From NCBI GenBank assembly GCA_022495995.1, contig JAFEMH010001356.1, forward strand, positions 1 to 64,000: DNA of 64,000 nucleotides, written 5' to 3'. Every line of letters starts with the position of its first letter. Position 1 is the first letter of the stretch. This document shows, piece after piece, positions 56,141 to 64,000 of this stretch. The DNA is from Adenophora triphylla var. japonica (lineage: Eukaryota; Streptophyta; Magnoliopsida; Asterales; Campanulaceae). The translations under genes and the position numbers were made by a program. Below the pieces are notes generated by a model that made no database searches, was not told the DNA's origin, and worked only from the letters and a program-made list of their open reading frames with translations.

Positions 56141-56855
56141 TAATTTTACAAGTCACATTTTTTATGAATGGTGATTTTACTTATTTGTATTTTTTTAGTT
56201 ATTGAAATATAATTATTCTTATTTTTAAGAAAGAAGACTATTTATTTGCAGATAAATGAAGAAAATTAAGTGATAATAAATGAGATTCTTTCTTTTCTCT
56301 ATGAATGACAACACACAAATTATGTTTCAAACTCATCCATATGGTAAATTTTTTAATCAAATCCAATTATATAAGAAGATTATTTTTGTTAAGGTATTAT
56401 GTTAGCAAGCTAGAGAAAAACATAAAAATATGATATAATTATAATAATAGTGATAAAAAGGTTAGTTTTGACTTTATTTTATTTTATTTTACAGTAATTG
56501 AAATTAATCAAATAAAAATTTTAATCTTTGAGGTAGAGTTGAAATTTTGATTAATTTCATATATATGTGACTTGTCATTATCAAACATTTTTTTTTAAGT
56601 TCGATTCAACAACTTAATGATTTCAGTTGTAATTTTCCAAATATAAGCTGTCATATCTTAATTTTCAGTTTTACGAAACATACTTTAATAATATCTTCAA
56701 AGAAAGTAACAAATGATCAATAGGCAAATTAAGGTAATGGTTCAACAATTGACTAATTTTGTGAATTACTCATCAAATTATTTTATGACAAACTAAGAGA
56801 TCAATATTTGAATTCAAATCGTGTGAAAAATGAAGGTTAATTTGTCAATTTAACG
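56141..56855. other. AT-rich stretch, no gene seen
   Basis: Very AT-rich DNA between the Helitron-like end and Copia-D; no gene or repeat recognised. Confidence 0.55.
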
Positions 56856-56860
56856 TAAAA

Positions 56861-57262
56861 TATCGAAGGAACGCTCCTATGAGCGCATGAAAGTAGGCGC
56901 TCAGAAAAGTCTGGATAGGGGAGAGCGTCGGGAGGGAGCGCACATGAAGGGGATCTCCAGAGGGGAGCTTTGAAGCACACTTGAAGGAGTTCTACATGAT
57001 CTCACTTATATCTCCGGATAAATTTTCTTCTCTCTTTGTATATATCTTATCCTTATTTATGTATATCAATTAGTTGGTGAAATTATAGGGATTGAGTTCA
57101 TGTATATCAATTAGTTAACGAAATTATAGAAATTGTTAGCGTAATTGTAGGGATTGATTTGCATCAAAATTAGATCAAGATATTTAGGTTGTATATACAG
57201 CCATTTGCGGCATTGGAATGAATAGAGAAAATTCTTCCCTCTCTCCCTCTTGGTTTCTAACT
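56861..57262 (+). repeat. 5' LTR of Copia-D
   Basis: Starts TATCGAAGGAACGCTCC (TGTTGAAGGAGC in the other LTR) and ends TTTCTAACT. A shorter array of GGGAGCGCACATGAAGG units lies at about 56918-56990. Confidence 0.8.
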
Positions 57263-57274
57263 TGATATCAGAGC
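57263..57274 (+). other. Primer binding site of Copia-D
   Basis: TGATATCAGAGC, one base from the initiator-Met complement, directly at the LTR end. Confidence 0.8.
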
Positions 57275-57317
57275 TGTGATCTTGAAAAACCTTATACCTA
57301 AACACAACTCAACGCAA

Positions 57318-57860
57318 ATGGCTGCTGAGAGTAGTGAGAAAAGAACCCCCTATGTCCCTTTATCAAGTGACAATCCCAGACAGATTCTCACTCATGTCCA
57401 ATTGAAAGGAGAAACTATGAAGAATGGGCTAGTGTTTTCAAGGGTTCGTTGAGAGCCAAGATTAAAATTGGGTTCATTGATGGAACGACTAACCGTCCAA
57501 CAAAGGCGGTTGAACTAGAACTTTGGCGGATGGTGAACTCAATGGTGGTGTCATGGATCTTCAATACCATTCAACCGAATCTTTGATCCACAGTGACTTA
57601 CGTGAACGAGGCAAAGACTTTGTGTGATAACATGGAGCAGATATTCTCGGTTGGTAATGGGTCAAGAGTGCAACTGATTAAGTGTGACCTAGCCAATTGC
57701 AAACAACATAAGAATGAAAGTGTAGGCGCTTATTACGGTCAGATTAAGAAGCTGTGGAATGAATTAAATGACTAGGAAAAAGTTCCAGCGTATTTCTTAC
57801 ACCGGATGAAAATGTGAGATCAACTTAAAGCTCACTCAACGAAGGGAGGAGGATTGAGTG
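57318..57860 (+). pseudogene. Copia-D gag (UBN2-like)
   Basis: Copia-type Gag. Start at 57318: MAAESSEKRTPYVPLSSDNP; after a frameshift near 57400, WASVFKGSLRAKIKIGFIDG and ELELWRMVNSMVVSWIFNTIQ, the usual Gag core, a TGA at 57584, then AKTLCDNMEQIFSVGNGSRVQLIKCDLANCKQ and VGAYYGQIKKLWNELND, which ends at TAG (57773-57775). The family is recognised from the order of these motifs. Several stops rule out function. Confidence 0.8.
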
Positions 57861-58134
57861 CACCAGTTTGTTATGGGACTCGAGATACCTAAGTTCGAGA
57901 ATGTGAAATTAAACATTCTGAACTCGAAGCCTCTTCCTAATGTAGACAAATCTTATTCAAGTGTGGTGAGAGAGGAGCGTGTCAAAGGGAGCGCACGAGA
58001 GAAGTACTTAGAACCTTTGAGCTTTGTGGTCCGCACCAATACTGGAGTCCGAATTTCAGGGGGGGCGCAAAGAGATGGGCAAGCACGACATGTGAACTTA
58101 CATGAATGTGTGGTCTATTATTGTCCTTTGGGAT
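57861..58134 (+). pseudogene. Copia-D gag C-terminal remnant
   Basis: The plus-strand frame QFVMGLEIPKFENVKLNILNSKPLPNVDKSYSSVVREE reads like the usual segment after the Gag core in Copia elements. It ends in the sequence that joins directly to the RNase H remnant, marking the deletion junction around 58130. Confidence 0.55.
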
Positions 58135-58399
58135 CACTCTCTCAGCTCGTATGACTCTCTTTTGTGATATCCATCCGGTTATTCATATTGCTCAAAATCA
58201 TGTATTTCACGAACGTACCAAACATATGGAGGTTGATTGTCACCTTGTACGTGACGCCATTTAGTCTGGCCTCATATCAACAAAATTTGTTCACACTTCT
58301 GCTCAGTTAGAAGATGTACTTACAAAGGCGCTTGTTACTCGACAGTTCACTATCTTACTTGGCAAGTTAGGCGTTTGTTACCTTCACGCTCCAACTTGA
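58135..58399 (+). pseudogene. Copia-D RNase H C-terminal remnant
   Basis: The last part of Copia Pol: [34 protein letters not shown] (Asp of the CDN-type motif kept, Asn changed), TAG near 58262, then LISTKFVHTSAQLEDVLTKAL and LLGKLGVCYLHAPT ending in TGA at 58397-58399, right before the purine tract. Integrase, RT and most of RNase H are absent. Confidence 0.85.
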
Positions 58400-58405
58400 G
58401 GGAGA

Positions 58406-58917
58406 TGTTGAAGGAGCACACAAAAGGAGGCGTTCGAAAAAATCTCCTGATAGGGGAGCACACCTGGAAGGAGCGCCCTTGGAGGGAGCACGCCTAAAGG
58501 GGAGCACTCCCAAAGGGAGATCACATGAACGGGAGCTCCAAAGGGGAGCGCGCCTAGAGGGAGCACACATGAAGGGGAGTGACCTAGAGGGAGCGCACAT
58601 GAATGGGAGCTACATAGGGGAGCTCTGGAGCACGCCTGAATGAGCTCTACATGATCTCGCTTATATCTCTGGATAAATTTTATTATCTCATTGTGTATAT
58701 CTTATCTTTATTTATGTATATCAACAACTTAGCGAAATTATAGGGATTGAGTTCATGAATATCGAGTAGTTAGCGAAATTATATACATTGGTAGCGTAAT
58801 TGTAGGGATTGATTCTTATCAAAATTAGATCAAGATCTTTATGTTGTATATAAAGCCATTTACAGCATTGGAATGAACTAGGAAAATTCTTCCCTCTCTC
58901 CCTATTGGTTTCCAACT
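58406..58917 (+). repeat. 3' LTR of Copia-D
   Basis: 512 bp from TGTTGAAGGAGCAC to TTTCCAACT after a GAGGGAGA purine tract. U3 (58430-58640) holds an expanded array of about ten GGGAGC(G/A)C units spaced 16-25 bp apart; the minus-strand Cys/Ala/Pro-rich frames here are shadows. Confidence 0.8.
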
Positions 58918-58922
58918 TAAAA

Positions 58923-59376
58923 GTGTCCCAAAATGAAATTTTACTCTTCTACAAAATCTATCCAAAATAATGTATAGATCTCTTAGATTGAGACGGAGTG
59001 AGTAGTAATTATAGCTTGTCAAAACTCATGTAAATTTAGTATGGATACTTATTGATGGTCGGAGTAACATTATATAGTATAACGAGAGACGGGCCGGGAA
59101 CCAATGCATCCGCCCTAAACATTTTATCAATAAAAAGAACAAATGTTTAGAGTTGGTTATTTACGAATGATGGAAGCTCGATACAAACAGTGATGTTAGC
59201 ATTTTCTAAAGCTATATAAAAAAAAAAAAACACATTTCCAGAGCATTGATGTTTCAACATAATGCACAGAATAATGAGAGTTGCTTCCAAGCACATTTTT
59301 TACATTGTTGCATAATGGAATCCAGTCTATATATTTCGAGATCATATATAGAAGATTGCTAGGATTTTGCCAGGCA
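58923..59376. other. AT-rich spacer, no gene seen
   Basis: 58925-59005 reads like one end of a worn Stowaway-like element (TTAGATTGAGACGGAGTGAG); otherwise nothing recognised. Confidence 0.5.
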
Positions 59377-59803
59377 CACTACTACATTTTCAAACAAATG
59401 CAACGAATCAAATGTATCAAATGCAACAATGCTTTAGAATGGCGTTGCATTATTTCATTAATGCAACAGTTTATTTGAGCTATTGCAACAACTATGGCTT
59501 CTGCGTTGCCTTAGGTTTCTAGGCGTTACATTAGATTCTTCTAATGCAACGCCATCAATAAAGCCATTGCATTAAGTTACTTGGCTTTGCATTATATCAT
59601 TTCTAATGCAATAGCTATATTACTAATGCAACGCCTTCAATAACACCATTGCATTAAGTTAATTGACGTTGCATTATATCCTTCTAATGCAATTGTTATA
59701 TTACTAATGCAACGACTTCAATAACACCCTTGCATTAAGTTACTTTGCGTTGCATTATATCCTTCTAATGCAATTGTTATATTACTAATGCAACGCCTTC
59801 AAT
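59377..59803. mobile_element. CACTA-like end with GCGTTGCAT subterminal repeats
   Basis: Begins CACTACTACATTTT, similar to CACTA termini, and is filled with AATGCAACGC / GCGTTGCATT motifs in both orientations. Three to four copies of an 81 bp unit (from about 59560) lead into a trinucleotide tract. The other end was not found, so the assignment is tentative. Confidence 0.45.
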
Positions 59804-60893
59804 ACCACCACTACCCCTACCACTACGACCACTACCACTACCACTGTTATTACTACTACCACTACTACTACTACCTCCACCACTACTACCACTACCACCA
59901 CTACTACTACGACCACTACTACCACTACTACTATCACTACCACCACTACCATCACTACTACCACTACTACTACTACTACCACCACTACTATCACTACCAT
60001 AACTACCACCACTACTACTACCACCACTACTACCGCTACCACTACTACTACCACTACCACTACTACCACCACCACTACTACCACCACCACAACCATCACT
60101 ACCACTACCACCACTACTACTACCACCACTAATACCACCACTACTACCACTATTACCGCTACTACCACTACTACTATAACCACTACTACAACTACTACCA
60201 CTGCCATTACTACTACCACCACCACCATCACCACTACTACCACTACCACTACTACCACTTCCACTACTACTACCACTACTACCACTACCACTACTATCAC
60301 TACCACCACCACTACCACTACCACCACTACTACTACCACCACTACTATCACTACCACCACTACTACCGCTACTACCACCACTACTACCACTACCACCACT
60401 ACTACCACTACCACTACTACTACTACCACCACCACCACTATCACTACTACCACTACCACTACTACCACCACTACTACCACTACTACTACCACTACCACCA
60501 CTACCACCACCACCACCACAACCACCACCACTATCGTCACTACTACTACCACCACTACTACCACTACCTCCACTATTACCACTACTGTCACCACTACTAC
60601 TACCACCAGTACCACTACTACTACCACCACTACTACTATCACTACCACCACTACTACTATCACTACTACTTCCACCACTACTACTACCACCACTACTATC
60701 ACTACCACTACTACTACCGCTACTATCACCACTACCACCACCACCACTATTACCACCACTACTACCATTACCACCACTACTACCACTACCACTACTACCA
60801 CCGTCACCACCACTACCACTACTACTACCACCACCACTACCACTACCATCACTACTACCGCTACTACCACTAATATCGCTACTACCACCACTA
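59804..60893. repeat. 1.1 kb (ACC/ACT)n trinucleotide tract
   Basis: Almost pure CCA/CTA triplets in irregular order for about 1090 bp. It yields a 368-codon Val-rich minus-strand frame and a Tyr/His-rich plus-strand frame, both artefacts of the repeat. Confidence 0.95.
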
Positions 60894-61043
60894 CTAGAGT
60901 ATATGTTATGGTTTAAGGTATATGTATGAGTACATGTTGTATAGGGTATGGGTTACGATTAAGGGTATAAGGTACTCCTTATGTCCCACCTGAAAAGCAC
61001 ATTTGGTCAATTCGATCAAATTAAGTTAGACCCAAACATTAAT
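60894..61043. other. Short spacer before the CACTA element
   Basis: 150 bp with GGTATATGTATG / GGGTATGGGTTACG words; no gene. Confidence 0.5.
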
Positions 61044-61099
61044 CACTACAAGAAAATAGACATTTTGTGATAGCTTTCGGCGATGGCCGTTCGGGCCTT

Positions 61100-62242
61100 C
61101 GCGGTAGACACCATTTATGCGATGAACTCGGGCCTTCGCGATAGACCCCATTTATCTCATATAATAAATATATATAATTTGTAAAAAAATAATTTTTTTT
61201 TTCTTCATAAATTGAAATGAGCCGAATCCCTAGCATATTAATAAGAAAAATATATTTAATAAAACTACTTCACCTAGAAAATAGGCCCTTCCTATTTTAT
61301 TTTCCAAATAACCTCTTAAATTCCCCTTCTCTCTCTACAATTGGCGTAACCTATTCCCCTTCTCTCTCTTCAATCGGCGACAGACCCAAATTCTCCTTGC
61401 CGCCAGCCCATTATCTCCACTTGCCAGAGCAAGAGCGGCTGAGCAAGAGCAAATGAGTAGGTAATCTACATCCGCTTTCTTCTTCTCTCATTTCAACTGT
61501 GGCTCTCTCTCCCCCTTTTCTCTCTTTCTCTCTCTCTCTCGCTCTCTCTCTCTTTATCTATGCTCTTCAAGCAATCAAGTCTATTTTCTATGTGAAATTT
61601 CTAATTTAGGGTTCTTAGTTTTAGTAATTTTTCTAATTTAGGGTTATTACCATTACAAATTCTTGTAGAGTATTCAACTGCTGTTTAAAAACGGTTTCAC
61701 CACTTATCCCATTAAACATTGTAGTTCAGGGGCTGAGCTATGGTTTGAGAAAAGGGAGCAATTGCCCCTTTTTTTATAAAGATATACCAGATTAGCAATA
61801 GTACATGTTGAAAATTTGGATTTTTAGCATTAAGATTTGTAGTCTGCCCCGTTTAAAAATGGTAGTCTGCCCAAGAATTTGATCAACACATATTCACTTT
61901 CTTATCATTGGTCAGATTATGAATGTTAGGTGGTCAGTAATGCTTCAACGAAGCGAATTATGTACTTTTCCGTTCAGTGGTTGTACTCGTCTGAAGAGCC
62001 CAGGGAATTTTTTCATCTCATGATTTTGGGAAGTCATCCCAAACTTAATCCTGATCTGGAGGATTTGTTCATACAATTGTTTCAATATGTTTTATCTTTT
62101 CAACAAGCATTTGATTTGAGTTTGTCTTAATAACAAATTTATTTTTCATTTGGATGATTAAATCAAACAAAAAATAATGCTAAAAGTTCCTTGTTTTGAT
62201 GCAGTAGCTTTCTATTAGAGACAACTGTTTTATTTTGGAAAA
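61100..62242 (+). other. CACTA 5' untranslated region with probable intron
   Basis: No protein domain. TTTTGATGCAG at 62194-62204 is a plausible 3' splice site 38 bp before the ATG; a donor could be GAGTAGGTAATC near 61453-61464. Confidence 0.45.
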
Positions 62243-62839
62243 ATGGATAGTGTAATTAAGGAGTGGTGGATGGCTCCTAGATGGAGTGAGGAATATGAAC
62301 GAGGAGTCCACGGATATATTGATAAGGCCTTTTCTACCAAGTCTCAAGGAAATCAAATTTGTTGTCCATGTGAATGTTGTCATTATCGTTATTGGCATTA
62401 TGAAAATGTTGTGAGAGATCACCTAATTTGCAATGGTTTTGTGCCAAGAACCGACAAGTTGTCAGAACTAGGGATCAACATTGAAAGAGAAACATCTACT
62501 TTGGGTGAAGATGAACGGCTAAACCTTGATGATTCTAATGATGATGTGGCTGGCTTGTTGCATGATGCACGTGATGCTTTTAAAGAGGGGCCGAATGACG
62601 AGGCAAAAAAGTTTCTAAAGTTAGTTGAAGAAGGTCAAGAGGAGTTGTATCCTGGATGCAAGAAGCATTCAAAACTTTCCTTCATGATCCGACTATTTAT
62701 TTTGAAGTGTGATCACAGGTTGACAAATAGTGCATTTGCTGATATATTAGAGCTTATAAGAGAGGTGTTGCCTAATGCAAAATTGCCTACGTCTTTTAAT
62801 GAAGCTAAGAAAGTTTTAAAAGTGTTAGGGTTGGATTAA
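62243..62839 (+). pseudogene. CACTA (TNP2-type) transposase, N-terminal domain
   Basis: 198 codons beginning MDSVIKEWWMAPRWSEEYE. Residues about 1-75 form the transposase-associated domain (PF13963-like): EEYERGVHGYIDKAF, then a Cys/His zinc-type cluster CCPCECCHYRYWHYENVVRDHLICNGF. Near 130-198 comes the stretch before the catalytic domain, LYPGCKKHSKLSFMIRLFILK and LPTSFNEAKKVLKVLGL, which in intact relatives runs on into the catalytic domain. Here a direct repeat of AAAAGTGTTAGGGTTGG brings in a TAA (62837-62839) and the frame ends. No TNP2 catalytic domain is read in the remaining 1.1 kb, so the gene is truncated or resumes beyond the window. Confidence 0.8.
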
Positions 62840-64000
62840 AAGTGTTAGGGTTGGCTGCTCTGTTTGGCTGCTCTGGAGTATCCTCATTGCAGGGATTGTG
62901 AAAATGTATCCCTGACATGAGTAATTCTTTTCTGAGTATCAAGCTCACATGCTTAATTGTGAATATGGGTATTTTGTATCAGTTAGCATGCGGTGTAATT
63001 ATATCACAGTTGACTTTGTTTGTCAATTTTCTGAATATATATTGCTTAGGAAACTTGTATGCATGCATTGATCAATTTTTCCTTATAACTCATTAATGTA
63101 CCATCTTTTGCTATTTCTAGTAATTGCAAACTTTTTTCCTTGGCATACTTAATTCCCATCTCTGTTTCATGTGCTGAATTTTGCATTAGGGTATTATATT
63201 TGAATAGCCTGAAGAGTATTTTCTCTAGGACTGTTTTTGGTCAATTACATTTGATTGTATCTTATTTCTTGAACTTGTACACCTGCATGGACCTCATTTT
63301 CCTCCTATCCTATCATTGTTATCATCTCTGGTAGCTGCATGCTCTTTGCTTTCCAGGGATTGCGAAAGTTGTACTTGTTGTTGACATAGCTTCTACCTAT
63401 GTGTCAGCTTCACATGCTGATATACATTTATTTTATTATTGTTTTCTTGGTAAAAAGAAAACTGCGTTTTCATTGAAAACTGCTGCACCAAATAAACCTC
63501 GACTTGAACTCTTGTTACACTGCTTATTTACTTTAGTTATGAAAACTGAAAAGCTATATGTATATTGTTTAGAAAACTAGACAATTATAATAGTGTAACT
63601 CCACTTATGTATTAGAAGTCGAATATACTATACAAGTATACAATTGCATAATGCTGAAGAAGCCTTTCAAATAAAAGTTGATGCAGTTTATTAAAAACTT
63701 TAGTTGATCTATCCTTTATTAGATGCAATGATATTAGTAATTGCCTAAGTATCTCTTAGTATTGAGTTTTGCTTTTGATTAGCTGGAAATTTTTGTTTTT
63801 ACTGTAAGAGCTTATAACTCCTTTTCCGATTCTAATCAATTATGTTTTTACTTGTAGGTACATGTTGATCAGCAACAAAATTATAACATTCAATATGGTG
63901 GAGGCTATTTTTTGTTTTGCGTCATTCAATGGGTTGTAGTTAAGCTATAGTTATTATGATGGTAGATTATGATCTTTTGGGCACAAACTGTTAATGTGTC
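62840..64000 (+). other. CACTA internal stretch without a recognised gene
   Basis: AT-rich. Contains two diverged copies of a ~450 bp segment (GCTGCTCTGGAGTATCCTCATTGCAGGGATTG near 62868 and GCTGCATGCTCTTTGCTTTCCAGGGATTG near 63333) and a possible splice acceptor CTTGTAG at 63852-63858. Confidence 0.4.

Larger units (their letters stand above)
56861..58917 (+). mobile_element. Copia-D: internally deleted Copia element
   Basis: Target duplication TAAAA (56856-56860, 58918-58922). The 5' LTR is followed by the primer site TGATATCAGAGC (57263-57274), gag, then directly the last part of RNase H, a purine tract and the 3' LTR. Nearly all of pol is gone, so the element is 2.06 kb. The LTRs differ in length (402 and 512 bp) mainly through the number of GGGAGC-type repeats in U3. 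Confidence 0.85.
61044..64000 (+). mobile_element. CACTA transposon, 5' part, cut by window edge
   Basis: Starts with CACTACAAGAAAA (61044), the same end as the element at 13375, followed by subterminal TCGGGCCTTCGCGRTAGAC repeats at about 61092-61146. A leader with a CT microsatellite (61502-61556) and a probable intron precede a transposase frame at 62243. The 3' end is outside the window. Confidence 0.8.

Noticed and set aside
58367..58600. Cys/Ala/Pro/Ser-rich minus-strand frames
   Set aside because: Shadows of the GGGAGC repeat array in the Copia-D 3' LTR.
59785..60891. 368-codon minus-strand open frame, almost all Val
   Set aside because: Product of the ACC/ACT trinucleotide tract; no Met-rich start context, no domain, and the plus strand gives an equally empty Tyr/His frame.

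Overview
The window looks like repeat-rich nuclear DNA of a flowering plant, probably a eudicot. Evidence: plant Ty1/Copia and Ty3/Gypsy (Tat/Ogre-type) retrotransposons, initiator-tRNA-Met primer sites, CACTA transposons, and many small Stowaway-type elements with CTCCCTCCGTCCC ends and TA duplications. I found no convincing cellular gene, tRNA or rRNA. Almost every coding trace belongs to a mobile element and nearly all are broken.

Layout. 1-722: the 5' end of a minus-strand Copia (Copia-A). 906-5938: three LTRs in tandem separated by two ~358 bp internal pieces. 6213-6622: a Tourist-like MITE. 9064-10751: a small LTR element (TRIM-like) with two Stowaway MITEs inside one LTR; a further MITE lies at 10792-11101. 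11894-40604: a large nest. Copia-B (plus) is split in its gag by a 5'-LTR-to-3'-LTR minus-strand Copia (Copia-M, 13028-38854). The 3' LTR of Copia-M was in turn hit by a 1577 bp non-autonomous CACTA element (13375-14951, TSD TAT) and by a 16.2 kb Tat/Ogre-type Gypsy element (Tat-1, 15307-31488, TSD AGCCC). 40605-50706: a 5'-truncated Tat-type Gypsy (Tat-2) with protease, RT, two RNase H domains, integrase, a 47 bp tandem array, an antisense gene of the PF04195 type and a 3' LTR.

50707-64000: AT-rich DNA holding a G-rich tract, a 203 bp (TA)n tract with a duplicated flank, a complete TRIM-like element (52803-54461, TSD CTTAC) with two MITEs, a bounded palindromic repeat (55199-55700), a probable Helitron 3' end, an internally deleted Copia (Copia-D, 56861-58917, TSD TAAAA), a 1.1 kb ACC/ACT trinucleotide tract, and from 61044 the 5' part of a CACTA element carrying a Transpos_assoc-type transposase N-terminus.

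Most unusual signal. At least four unrelated LTR families here carry arrays of short CG-rich (near-)palindromes just upstream of the TATA box. In Tat-1 the same 14 bp palindrome, GGTCCGTACGGACC, recurs twice inside the element, just upstream of a TATA-like box on the opposite strand, followed by a consensus-like splice donor. This suggests one control module shared by the LTR promoter and an internal antisense promoter. Tat-1 also lacks any visible reverse transcriptase although its two 1413 bp LTRs are nearly identical, so it may have moved with enzymes supplied in trans. All assignments rest on reading the sequence; no database search was run.
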